Positions 24,830 to 33,017 of a DNA stretch of 64,000 bases are shown piece after piece; the stretch's first letter is position 1; each line of letters starts with the position of its first letter. Made by a program: the position numbers and the translations under genes. This stretch comes from JAWLEP01 sp964553045 (GTDB taxonomy: Bacteria; Fermentibacterota; Fermentibacteria; Fermentibacterales; JCC-6). The stretch lies in assembly GCA_964553045.1 (NCBI GenBank), contig CAZKJG010000004.1:62001-126000 (forward strand), read 5' to 3'. The notes below the pieces were generated by a model. That model did not search any database. It was given only the letters and a program-made list of their open reading frames with translations, and was not told the origin of the DNA.

Positions 24830-25880
24830 CCCCCCGGGAAGGACGGGAGAGCTGGCGGCCCGCCTGGGCCGGCCGGTTACCGTCATGGAGGTCTGCGGCA
24901 CCCACACCGTCTCCATACACAGAAGCGGCCTCGACCGGCTGCTCCCCCCGGAGGTGCGGCTGCTCTCCGGCCCCGGATGCCCGGTGTGCGTCACCCCCAC
25001 CGAATACATAGACAGGGCCATGGCCATGGCCCGCCAGCACGGGGTCAGGCTCTACACCTTCGGAGACCTGCTGAAGGTCCCCGGCTCCCGGGAGTCGCTG
25101 GCCGACGCCCGGGCCAGGGGGGCGGAGGTGGAGGTGGTGGCCTCCCCCGGGGACGCCCTGAGGCTGGCCGCGGCCCGCGGCGGGCCGTCCGCCTTCCTGG
25201 CGGTGGGCTTCGAGACCACGGCTCCCACCATCGCCGCCGCCCTGCTGCAGGCCCGGCAGCAGGGCGTGGACCTCACCGCCCTCTGCGCCATGAAGCTCAT
25301 CCCGCCGGCCATGAAGGCGGTGCTGGAGGCCCCCGACACCCGGGTGGACGCCTTCCTCTGCCCCGGCCACGTGGCCGTCATAACCGGCCTGGCTCCCTTC
25401 GGGGAGATTTCCGCCCGCTACGGCGTCCCCTGCGTGGTGGGGGGCTTCGAGCCCGCCGAGATAGTCCGTGCCCTGGAGAGGATCCTGGAGATGCTGCTGG
25501 AGGGAGAACCCGCTGCGGAGTCCGCCTACCCCGCCGCAACCGCGGACGGCAACCCCGCAGCCCGCAGGCTGATGGACCGTGTGCTCGCTCCCTGCGACAC
25601 CGAGTGGAGGGGCCTGGGGGTGATCCCCGCAAGCGGTCTGCGTCTGTCCGACGACCTCGGGGATATGGACGCCGCGGGAAGGTGGCCGGTGGAGGTTCCC
25701 CCCGCCGCAGAAGATCCCGACTGCCTCTGCGGCGAGGTTCTCACCGGTTCGGCGGAGCCTTCGGACTGCCCCCTGTTCGGTGGCCGGTGCACGCCCCGCA
25801 GCCCGGTGGGCCCCTGCATGGTCTCCTCGGAGGGCAGCTGCGCGGCGTGGTTCAAGTACGGTGGAAGGGGACTGGGTTGA
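24819..25880 (+). CDS. hypD: Hydrogenase maturation scaffold HypD
   Basis: Iron-sulfur scaffold on which Fe receives CN and CO. The protein has 353 residues. Family cysteines are in place: the thiol-redox Cys in 'VMEVCGTH', CPVC in 'GPGCPVCVTP', and a C-terminal [4Fe-4S] set in 'CLCGEVLTG...CPLFGGRCTPRSPVGPCMVSSEGSC'. The start lies inside the hypC 3' end and the stop overlaps hypE as TTGA, so HypC, HypD and HypE are likely made in step. Confidence 0.96.
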   Translation: MGSDPPGRTGELAARLGRPVTVMEVCGTHTVSIHRSGLDRLLPPEVRLLSGPGCPVCVTPTEYIDRAMAMARQHGVRLYTFGDLLKVPGSRESLADARARGAEVEVVASPGDALRLAAARGGPSAFLAVGFETTAPTIAAALLQARQQGVDLTALCAMKLIPPAMKAVLEAPDTRVDAFLCPGHVAVITGLAPFGEISARYGVPCVVGGFEPAEIVRALERILEMLLEGEPAAESAYPAATADGNPAARRLMDRVLAPCDTEWRGLGVIPASGLRLSDDLGDMDAAGRWPVEVPPAAEDPDCLCGEVLTGSAEPSDCPLFGGRCTPRSPVGPCMVSSEGSCAAWFKYGGRGLG

Positions 25881-26860
25881 TACTCAAGCTGGGTCACGGC
25901 GCCGGAGGCAGCATGACGTCCGAGCTGGTGGAGCGCCTCTTCCTGCCCAGGCTGGGCACCGAGCAGCTCCGGGCCGGAGAGGACTCGGGCATGGCGGGGG
26001 ACCGGGCCCTCACCATAGACTCCTTTACCGTAACCCCCCAGGACTTCCCCGGCGGCGACATCGGCAGGCTGGCGGTGTGCGGAACCGTCAACGACCTGGC
26101 CATGGTGGGAGCGCAGCCCCTGGGGCTGGCCGCCGCCTTCGTGCTGGAGGAGGGCCTGGAGGGCGACGACCTCGCCCGATGGGCCGAATCCATGGGGCTT
26201 GCCTGCCGGGAGGCCGGCACCGAGCTGGTGGCCGCCGACACCAAGGTGGTGGAGCGGGGGGCCGCGGACAGGGCCTTCGTCACCACCGCCGGAGTGGGAG
26301 CGATCCCGAAGGGGGTGAGGATCTCCGCCACCCTGGCCGCTCCCGGGGACATCGTTCTGGTGAGCGGTCCGGTGGGGGACCACGGGGCCACCATCCTCTC
26401 GCTGCGGGAGGGTCTGGGTCTGGACGCGGACCTCAACAGCGACGTCGCGCCCCTGGTGAAGCCGGTTGCGGCCCTGCTGCGGGCCTGCGAGGTCCATGTC
26501 CTCCGCGACCCCACCCGGGGCGGGCTGGCCCAGACACTGAACGAGGTGGCCGCCTCCAGCCGCTGTCGCATCGAGCTGGATGAGGCCGCCATTCCGGTTA
26601 GGCCCGGAGTCCGGGCCGTATGCGACCTGGTGGGCATCGACCCCCTGGAGATGGCGTGCGAGGGCCGCTTCCTGGCGGTTCTCCCCGGCTCCCTCGAGGA
26701 GAGGGCCATGGAGGCTCTGGCCTCCCAGCCGCTGTGCCGGGGGGCCGCGGTGATAGGACGGGTGGCAGAGGGACCCGGGGACGTGGTCCTGCGCACACGG
26801 GCCGGGGCCAGGCGGACGCTGGCCATGCCCCTGGGCGAGCACCTGCCCAGGATCTGCTGA
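25877..26860 (+). CDS. hypE: Hydrogenase maturation dehydratase HypE
   Basis: An AIR-synthase/PurM-like enzyme that dehydrates the carbamoylated C-terminal Cys to a thiocyanate and donates CN to HypD-bound iron. The protein has 327 residues from a TTG start inside the hypD stop (TTGA). It starts 'LKLGHGAGGSMTSELV' and has the 'TIDSFTVTP' and 'DPTRGGLAQTLNEVA' blocks. It ends 'PRIC', preserving the essential C-terminal cysteine. Without the TTG start the conserved GHGAGG motif would be lost, so the start is well supported. Confidence 0.96.
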   Translation: MILKLGHGAGGSMTSELVERLFLPRLGTEQLRAGEDSGMAGDRALTIDSFTVTPQDFPGGDIGRLAVCGTVNDLAMVGAQPLGLAAAFVLEEGLEGDDLARWAESMGLACREAGTELVAADTKVVERGAADRAFVTTAGVGAIPKGVRISATLAAPGDIVLVSGPVGDHGATILSLREGLGLDADLNSDVAPLVKPVAALLRACEVHVLRDPTRGGLAQTLNEVAASSRCRIELDEAAIPVRPGVRAVCDLVGIDPLEMACEGRFLAVLPGSLEERAMEALASQPLCRGAAVIGRVAEGPGDVVLRTRAGARRTLAMPLGEHLPRIC

Positions 26861-26861
26861 C

Positions 26862-27206
26862 GTGCACGAGCTGAGCCTCTCGCAGGCCATTCTGGACCGC
26901 GTACGGCAGTCCATGGACCGGGGGGACAGGGTGGTGGAGATAGCCATGACGGTGGGCCGGCTGTCCTGCGTGAACCCCGCCTCCCTGGAGTTCTGCCTGG
27001 AGGCCCTGATGGACGAGGCGGGCATGGGGTCCCCGGAGATAGTCATACGGCGCACCCCGGCCCTTCTGCGGTGCCGGGAGTGCGGAACGGAGTTCGAGAC
27101 GGACGACATGTACACCCCCTGCCCCGGGTGCGGGGCCATGGCCCGGGAGGTCCTCTCGGGCAGGGACCTGGTGGTGGACTACGTCAGGGTGGAGAGCCCC
27201 GACTGA
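26862..27206 (+). CDS. hypA: Nickel-insertion metallochaperone HypA
   Basis: Nickel chaperone of [NiFe]-hydrogenase large-subunit maturation. The protein has 114 residues. The N-terminus MHELSLSQAI provides the nickel-binding His2. A C-terminal zinc knuckle has CRECGTEFE and CPGCGAM, two CxxC pairs about 20 residues apart. The GTG start lies one base after the hypE stop. Confidence 0.95.
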   Translation: MHELSLSQAILDRVRQSMDRGDRVVEIAMTVGRLSCVNPASLEFCLEALMDEAGMGSPEIVIRRTPALLRCRECGTEFETDDMYTPCPGCGAMAREVLSGRDLVVDYVRVESPD

Positions 27207-27226
27207 CTGAACCCGAAGGGAGAGAG

Positions 27227-27898
27227 ATGGCTGACAAGGGCAGGAAGGTCGAGCTGCGCTCGGCCGTCATGCAGAAGAACGACCGCATAGCCGGGGAGAA
27301 CGGGAAGGCGTTCGAGGAGGCCGGCCTCCTCTGCCTCAACCTCATGAGCTCGCCGGGAGCGGGGAAGACCACGCTTCTGGAGCGCTTGGCCGAGCGGCTG
27401 GGGGACAGCCTGGCCGTGATCGAGGGGGACGTGCAGACCCGGCGGGACGCCGAGCGGGTGGAGGCCGCCGGCTCCTTCGCCCACCAGATAGAGACCGGGG
27501 GCTCCTGCCACCTGGACGCCAAGGGTGTAGCCCGGGCCCTGGAGGAGATGCGGCCCTTCCGCGACGGCTGGCGCTACCTGGTCATAGAGAACGTGGGCAA
27601 CCTGATATGCCCCAGCGGCTTCTACCTGGGCGAGCACCTGACCGCCGGCATGCTGTCGGTGCCCGAGGGAGACGACAAGGTGCTGAAGTACCCGGGGCTG
27701 TTCAGCAAGGTCGACCTGATGCTGATCAACAAGACCGACCTGGAGGGCAAGCTGCCCTTCGACGCCCGCCGGGCCGAGGAGGAGTGCCGCAGTCTCAACC
27801 CGGACGTGACGGTGCTGGGAGTCTCGGCGCTGGAGGGCGCCGGGGTGGAGGAGCTGGTCTCCCTCATGGAGGAGGAGCGTCGGAAGCACTTCGGCTGA
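27227..27898 (+). CDS. hypB: Hydrogenase nickel-incorporation GTPase HypB
   Basis: SIMIBI-class GTPase that works with HypA to load nickel. The protein has 223 residues. P-loop 'SSPGAGKTT' near residue 43, switch region 'VIEGDVQTRRDAERV', then 'VIENVGNLICPSGF' with the metal-site Cys, and the G4 motif NKTD. It lacks the His-rich N-terminal nickel store and the CxxCGC motif found in some homologs. The ATG follows GGGAGAG. Its end overlaps a small gene on the other strand by 35 bases. Confidence 0.95.
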   Translation: MADKGRKVELRSAVMQKNDRIAGENGKAFEEAGLLCLNLMSSPGAGKTTLLERLAERLGDSLAVIEGDVQTRRDAERVEAAGSFAHQIETGGSCHLDAKGVARALEEMRPFRDGWRYLVIENVGNLICPSGFYLGEHLTAGMLSVPEGDDKVLKYPGLFSKVDLMLINKTDLEGKLPFDARRAEEECRSLNPDVTVLGVSALEGAGVEELVSLMEEERRKHFG

Positions 27899-28070
27899 GC
27901 TTCGCTTCTCCGCTGCGTCCTCTCGCGTGCTCCAGAGTCCTTTCGGGCATCGCATGCAGCACCAGGTCCATCAGCTCTACGGCGGCATCGAACCTCTCCT
28001 CCGCCGACAGCGACAGGCACCTCCTCAGGTACTCCCTGCGGGCGGCGGGAGTGTCAGCGTCCAAGCTCAT
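27864..28070 (-). CDS. Small acidic/helical protein paired with a nucleotidyltransferase
   Basis: The protein has 68 residues. I recognise no named family, but the motif 'LSAEERFDAAVELMDLVLHAMPERT' is of the kind seen in small helical partners encoded beside minimal nucleotidyltransferases. Its ATG (28070) lies 17 bases inside the 3' end of the nucleotidyltransferase gene, so the two are translationally linked. Its own 3' end overlaps hypB by 35 bases convergently. It could be an antitoxin or a regulatory subunit; no experiment or homology search supports either. Confidence 0.55.
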   Translation of the reverse strand: MSLDADTPAARREYLRRCLSLSAEERFDAAVELMDLVLHAMPERTLEHARGRSGEAKLSRSASDAPPP

Positions 28071-28548
28071 CCTCCAGGGTCCGCAGCTCCCGGGCGTCGC
28101 TGCGGTCCCTGGCCCTCTCCGAACGCTCCTTCATCTCTATCAGGTCTCGCAGCGAAACCAGCGGCAGGGGGGTTCCCCGCAGGTCCAGGACCAGCCTGCG
28201 GGAGTAGAGGCCCTCGAAATCGATGCCGGGGTCGATGAGGATATCCACCCTGTGCAGTGGGTCGTCGGGGGAGTGCAGGCAGAAGGCCCTCATCCCCTTC
28301 TCCTCGAACCACAGCCTTCGCTTCCCGGGGGAGGCCAGATCCCCCAGCTCCACCGGGGCTGTGGGCGAGAGACCGAGTCTTTCAGCGAGGTCGATGAATG
28401 CGGACACATTTCCGTCCTCGAAGGAGACGATCAGGTCCAGGTCGAGGGTCGCCCGTACGTAGCCATGCAGGTTCACGGCCATCCCGCCGGCGATGAGGTA
28501 CCGGACGGCGGCATCGTGAAGCTCTTCGAGAAGGTCCTCGTATCTCAT
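28054..28548 (-). CDS. Nucleotidyltransferase fold protein (AbiEii/DUF6036-like)
   Basis: The protein has 164 residues. Minimal nucleotidyltransferase pattern: 'YLIAGGMAVNLHGYVRAT' with the GG loop, then 'DLDLIVSFED' giving the D-x-D metal pair, and a third Asp in 'VDILIDPG'. Related proteins occur as AbiEii- or MNT-type parts of toxin-antitoxin or resistance modules, and others modify small molecules. The overlap with the 68-residue gene makes a two-gene module likely. It is transcribed opposite to hypB. Confidence 0.75.
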   Translation of the reverse strand: MRYEDLLEELHDAAVRYLIAGGMAVNLHGYVRATLDLDLIVSFEDGNVSAFIDLAERLGLSPTAPVELGDLASPGKRRLWFEEKGMRAFCLHSPDDPLHRVDILIDPGIDFEGLYSRRLVLDLRGTPLPLVSLRDLIEMKERSERARDRSDARELRTLEDELGR

Positions 28549-28606
28549 GGGGGCAGAATAACCTCAGTGAAGCCGGCCGGCAAGCGGCTGCGCCGCTGCA
28601 GACGGG

Positions 28607-30829
28607 TCAGCGCAGGATGACCAGCCTGGCGGCGGCCGCCGAGCCGGAGGACTCCGCCCGCACCTGGTAGACGCCGGCAGGGAGCCTTCCCACGTCCAGC
28701 ACCACGGTGCGCCCCCCGTCGGCCGCCAGCTCCATCATCCGCCTGCCGGACAGGTCGAAGACCGAGATGCCGGCGCCCGACATCCCCGAAGGCAGGGACA
28801 CCTGCACAGCCGATCCCCTGCAGGGGGAGGGCCAGACCCGCAGCACGCCAGGCCGCAGCCCCGCCTCCTCCCGTCCGGCGGAGGACTGAACCCGGTCGAA
28901 GCGGACCGCGTCGAAGGCTATGTACTCCCCGCCGGTGCCGGTGTAGTCGCCCAGCCTGAGGACGGGCTCGGTCCCCAGGGAGAAGGTCCCCAGCCAGGCC
29001 CACTGGTCGCTGTAGAGGCTCTGGTCCAGGCTGGCCTCCTCCCATCCGGAGGGGGTCTGCAGGTGGTAGATTCCGGTGGCGGTGGCCCGCTCGGAAGGGA
29101 TGAACGCGTACACGTCGTACTCTCCAGGTTCGGGCAGCACGGGATTCCAGCGGACGACGCAGGTATCCGGAGGCGCCCCGGTGGAGTAGGTCCACCAGGC
29201 GTTTCCGGCGTAGCCCGCGTCAACCTCGTGCCAGTACTGGGAGGGGCCCAGCTTCTGAAAGCCCCAGCTGTAGTCGTCCACCAGGGTGTCGGCCTGGGCC
29301 AGGACCGAGTCCCGGGCGTAGAAGAGCTGGGCCACGTGTATCTGAACGTGTCCGTTGTCGTAGGGGTACCAGTCGTAGACCACGTCCTCGCCGTTGTAGT
29401 AGTCGCCCCAGCCGGGCTGGTTCTGGTCTCCGTAGGCGTCGTTGCTGACGAAGGAATGGTCGGCGAACCAACCGTTGAAGAGCAGTATGTGGCCGTTGGT
29501 GTACGGGCTGGTGGTGCTGGCCACCATGGGCCAGCCCTGGTCCACCTCGGAGGTGAACGTGGACCAGTCCGTGCCGCCCCAGGCCGAGTAGAGCCCGTGC
29601 TGCTGCATCCAGAGGACCATGTAGTCCCAGTAGGCCCCGCCGGCGTCGCGGCAGATGAAGCCGTGCGAGCCCTGTACCCAGACGTTGCCCGGGCTCACCC
29701 CCCAGATGTCGTAGGTGTGGCCCAGGAAGGTGTAGAGCTCGGGGATGTACCCGCCCCACTCGCTCCAGTGGCCGGGTGAGGGGTAGGAGCACCAGATGGA
29801 GTCCGGTGTGAGCCGGTTGTAGTACTGGACCGCCATCATGCAGCTGGCCGGCCCGCAGGACCAGCTGCCGTTGAACCAGTCGGGGGTGTCCCAGCGCTGG
29901 TGCATGTAGGGCACCAGGTCCAGCCAAGCCTCCGGGTCGTCGGTTCTCCCGGTTTCTGCCGACGGACGGAGCCGGCCCATTTCCAACCCGGGGATACGGC
30001 CGCTGCGAAGATCCGTGTATAGGAGGCTACCGTCGCCGCGGACCAGGGGCGAGGCGGTCGGAACGCCCCGGAGCAGGGTGTCCAGCCGGCCCTCTGCGGC
30101 CCGGGCTCGGACGATACTGCCCCCGGTCGGCTCGGTACCGCTTCCCTCCAGCTGGGCCCATACCGCCCCGCCGGGGGCCGGAACGGGGAAGCGGGCGCTG
30201 CCGACCCGCATGCGCACCTCGCCGGCTTCGTCGGGGAAGAGAAGTTCTCCCCCCGCCGTCTCCACCATGGCCATCTCCTCTCCGGGGACGGCCCGCACGG
30301 CCAGGACATGTCCGCCTATGTCGGGGGCGGGCCCACTGCCTGCGTGCAGGAGCCCGTCGTCGGTGGTGTAGAGAAGCCGCCCTGCCAGGAGGCAGGCGGT
30401 GGAGGGCGAGGGCTCCGTCTCCCACTCCCGCAGGACACCGCCTGTGCCGTCGATCAGCAGCACCCGCCGGGGCAGGCACACCAGGACGCCTTCCGGTGCG
30501 GGGAAGGGCCCGTATACCGTCCCGGCGCGGAGGAGCTCGGTGACGCCTTCCCCGGGGCTGTAGGAGACCAGCCGGTGTGCGTCGTCCAGGCATTCCCGGA
30601 AGAGGATGGCGCCGTCAAGCTCGGCCGCGTAGGCCCCGCTGCCGCGGCGGGCGGATATGCGGGTGGTCCGGCCGTCAGCGTGCAGCCACAGGCCTGCGCT
30701 GCTGCCGTTGGTGAGAATCAGGCCGTGGGAGGTCTGGGCCAGGGCCATGGGGCAGTCTCCGGTTGCCGGGAGGCCGGTGGTCAGGGCCGATGTCACGGTC
30801 CAGAGCATCAGGCATACCAGGCTTGACAT
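28607..30829 (-). CDS. Secreted C39-like cysteine peptidase with N-terminal propeller, golvesin-like module and sorting tail
   Basis: The protein has 740 residues from ATG 30829. An in-frame TTG at 30850 would add seven. Signal peptide near 1-18. The first about 290 residues look like propeller blades ('GLILTNGSSAGLWLHADG'). A papain-like C39 domain follows with 'WNGSWSCGPASCMM'-type spacing: the Cys325 region SCGPASC and His in 'NGHILLFNGW'. A beta-sandwich resembling the golvesin or carbohydrate-binding module ('EPGEYDVYAFIP', 'EYIAFDAVRFDRV') comes next. The last 80 residues are a FlgD-like/type-A sorting-like tail (VWPSPCRG ... FDLSGRRM ... GVYQVRAE). A secreted hydrolase is likely; substrate unknown. 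Confidence 0.75.
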   Translation of the reverse strand: MSSLVCLMLWTVTSALTTGLPATGDCPMALAQTSHGLILTNGSSAGLWLHADGRTTRISARRGSGAYAAELDGAILFRECLDDAHRLVSYSPGEGVTELLRAGTVYGPFPAPEGVLVCLPRRVLLIDGTGGVLREWETEPSPSTACLLAGRLLYTTDDGLLHAGSGPAPDIGGHVLAVRAVPGEEMAMVETAGGELLFPDEAGEVRMRVGSARFPVPAPGGAVWAQLEGSGTEPTGGSIVRARAAEGRLDTLLRGVPTASPLVRGDGSLLYTDLRSGRIPGLEMGRLRPSAETGRTDDPEAWLDLVPYMHQRWDTPDWFNGSWSCGPASCMMAVQYYNRLTPDSIWCSYPSPGHWSEWGGYIPELYTFLGHTYDIWGVSPGNVWVQGSHGFICRDAGGAYWDYMVLWMQQHGLYSAWGGTDWSTFTSEVDQGWPMVASTTSPYTNGHILLFNGWFADHSFVSNDAYGDQNQPGWGDYYNGEDVVYDWYPYDNGHVQIHVAQLFYARDSVLAQADTLVDDYSWGFQKLGPSQYWHEVDAGYAGNAWWTYSTGAPPDTCVVRWNPVLPEPGEYDVYAFIPSERATATGIYHLQTPSGWEEASLDQSLYSDQWAWLGTFSLGTEPVLRLGDYTGTGGEYIAFDAVRFDRVQSSAGREEAGLRPGVLRVWPSPCRGSAVQVSLPSGMSGAGISVFDLSGRRMMELAADGGRTVVLDVGRLPAGVYQVRAESSGSAAAARLVILR

Positions 30830-30846
30830 GAGTACGTTAACTCCGT

Positions 30847-30896
30847 TCAAGTTGGATCAAACGCCAACCAACTTGATGAATTTAAACTCCGTCCCC
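30847..30896. repeat. Hairpin and possible degenerate REP-like copy after the V-ATPase operon
   Basis: TCAAGTTGG (30847-30855) pairs with CCAACTTGA (30868-30876). Directly adjoining it, the reverse complement of 30877-30896 is GGGGACGGAGTTTAAATTCA, which resembles the RAYT ends. It lies between the last V-ATPase gene and the next gene on the same strand; it may also act as a terminator. The relation to the REP family is tentative. Confidence 0.4.
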
Positions 30897-30897
30897 G

Positions 30898-31554
30898 CTA
30901 GCGGGACTCGGCGCGGGCCCGGCGCTTCTGCTCCCGCTTCTCCTCCATCATGGCCTTCACCTTCATCAGGCGGGTGAGGTTGCCGCGCTCCATCTCGTCG
31001 AGGCGCAGGCGGATGTAGCGGATGGCCTCCTCCTGCTCGGGGATCATCTTGTACTCCAGGGCGTTCACCCTCCGCCTGGTGGTGTCGATCTCGTCGGCCA
31101 GCAGGCTGATGGCCTTCTCCTGCTGGGCCAGCTCTACTATCCTGGGCAGCACCTCCTTGTAGACCTCCAGGGCCTCGTCCAGCTCGGCGGGGGTGTCGAA
31201 CATGCCGTAGTTGCGGACATCGCCCTCCAGGCCCACCTCCAGCATCGGCAGCTGGAGGTTCATCACCCGGCGGGTGGAGACGGAGAGCCGCGCCTCGGCC
31301 CCGGGGTAGCGGAGGGCGTCCAGGATCCCCGCCCGCTCCATTCCGGCCCGGGCGAAGAGGAACTCGCCGTAGGCCCGCATCAGCTCCTTCTCCAGGTCCT
31401 GCCGCTGGCCCATGTACTCGCCGATGAGGATCTTGAACTGCCGCATCAGCTCGTCCAGCTTGTCCTTGAGGAGCTTGTGGCCCCGTCTGGCCAGGCTGAG
31501 CTTCTTGCGAAGCCGCAGCAGCTCCATCCTGGTGGCGCGGGTCTGGGTGGCCAT
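30898..31554 (-). CDS. ntpD: V-type ATPase subunit D (central rotor stalk)
   Basis: The central-stalk shaft of the V1 sector. The protein has 218 residues and is almost wholly helical coiled coil. The N-terminus 'TRATRMELLRLRKKLSLARRGHKLLKDK' pattern and C-terminal 'RRRVNALEYKMIPEQEEAIRYI' are diagnostic for subunit D. The ATG overlaps the subunit B stop by one base (TGATG). It is the last gene of the operon. Confidence 0.95.
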   Translation of the reverse strand: MATQTRATRMELLRLRKKLSLARRGHKLLKDKLDELMRQFKILIGEYMGQRQDLEKELMRAYGEFLFARAGMERAGILDALRYPGAEARLSVSTRRVMNLQLPMLEVGLEGDVRNYGMFDTPAELDEALEVYKEVLPRIVELAQQEKAISLLADEIDTTRRRVNALEYKMIPEQEEAIRYIRLRLDEMERGNLTRLMKVKAMMEEKREQKRRARAESR

Positions 31555-33017
31555 CAGTCCTCCTCTTCCTCCCCGGCGGCCTCCTCAACAGGCTCGGCGT
31601 CGGCCTCGTCCAGCTCCTCCTCCACCTCTTCGGCCCCGTCGCCGGGCCAGTACTCGTCCAGGATCTCGGGACTCACCCTCTTCATCTCGCCCCGCGGCAG
31701 CATCTTCAGAAGCTCCCAGCCCAGGTCCAGGGTCTCCTCGATGCCCCGGTTCTCGTCCTCGCCCTGGGAGATGTAGCGCTTCTCGTACTCCTCGGCGAAG
31801 TCCATGTACTGCCGGTCCAGGTCGCTGAGGGCGGCGGTTCCCAGTATCACCGCCAGCTCCCGGGCGTCCTTGCCCCGGGAGTAGGCGGCCATCAGCTGGT
31901 TGAACAGGTCGGAGTGGTCCTTCCGTGTCTTGCCCTCGCCAATGCCCTTGTCCTTCAGCCGCGACAGCGACTCCATCACGTCCATGGGAGGGTAGATGCC
32001 CTTCTTGTGCAGCTCGCGGTTGAGTATCAGCTGGCCCTCGGTGATGTAGCCGGTGAGGTCGGGGATGGGGTGGGTCTTGTCGTCCTCGGGCATGGACAGG
32101 ATGGGTATCTGGGTTATGGAGCCCCTGCGGTTCTTGATCCTGCCGGCGCGCTCGTAGATGGTGGAGAGGTCGGTGTAGAGGTAGCCGGGGTAGCCGCGGC
32201 GTCCGGGGACCTCGCGGCGGGCGGCGGAGATCTCCCGCAGGGCGTCGCAGTAGTTGGTCATGTCGGTGAGGATAACCAGCACCTGCATGTCCTTCTCGTA
32301 GGCCAGATATTCGGCGGCGGTGAGGGCCATCCTGGGGGTGGAGATCCTCTCGATGGCCGGGTCGCTGGCCAGGTTGAGGAAGACCACGGCCCGGTCCATG
32401 GCCCCGGTGCGCCGGAAGTCGCGGATGAAGTAGTCGGCCTCCTCGAATGTGATACCCATGGCGGCGAACACCACGGCAAAGCTCTCCCCCTCGCCCAGCA
32501 CCCTGGCCTGCCTGGTGATCTGGGCCGCCACCCGGGAATGGGGGAGGCCGTTGCCGCTGAACACCGGCAGCTTCTGGCCCCGGACCAGGGTGTTGATGCC
32601 GTCGATGGAGCTGAGGCCGGTCTGTATGAACTCCGCGGGGTAGTCCCGGGCGTAGGGGTTTATGGGGGCGCCGTTGATGTCCATCATCCGGTCGGGAACG
32701 ATGGGGGGCGCGGTGTCGAAGGGGGCCCTGGGCCTGCCCTGGCCGTCGAAGACGCGGCCCAGCATCTCCTCGGATACACCCAGCTCCTGGCCCTTGCCCA
32801 GGAAGCGCACCCGGCTCTGCACTATGTCGGTGCCGCTGGAGCCCTCGAACAGCTGCACCAGCGCGGTGTCGCTGTCCACCTCCAGCACCTTGCCGTGGCG
32901 GACCTCGCCGTCGGCCAGCTCTATCTCCACCAGCTCCTCGTAGGAGACATCCTCCACCTTGTCCACCAGCATCAGGGGGCCGGATATCTCGACCGTTGTC
33001 CTGTACTCCTTGATCAT
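31554..33017 (-). CDS. ntpB: V-type ATPase regulatory subunit B
   Basis: The non-catalytic nucleotide-binding subunit of the V1 head. The protein has 487 residues; homologs are about 460, and the extra length is an acidic C-terminal tail (Glu/Asp/Ala-rich, about the last 30 residues). The P-loop position reads 'FSGNGLPHSRVAAQI', the degenerate form expected in B subunits. The ATG overlaps the subunit A stop as ATGA. Confidence 0.96.
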   Translation of the reverse strand: MIKEYRTTVEISGPLMLVDKVEDVSYEELVEIELADGEVRHGKVLEVDSDTALVQLFEGSSGTDIVQSRVRFLGKGQELGVSEEMLGRVFDGQGRPRAPFDTAPPIVPDRMMDINGAPINPYARDYPAEFIQTGLSSIDGINTLVRGQKLPVFSGNGLPHSRVAAQITRQARVLGEGESFAVVFAAMGITFEEADYFIRDFRRTGAMDRAVVFLNLASDPAIERISTPRMALTAAEYLAYEKDMQVLVILTDMTNYCDALREISAARREVPGRRGYPGYLYTDLSTIYERAGRIKNRRGSITQIPILSMPEDDKTHPIPDLTGYITEGQLILNRELHKKGIYPPMDVMESLSRLKDKGIGEGKTRKDHSDLFNQLMAAYSRGKDARELAVILGTAALSDLDRQYMDFAEEYEKRYISQGEDENRGIEETLDLGWELLKMLPRGEMKRVSPEILDEYWPGDGAEEVEEELDEADAEPVEEAAGEEEED

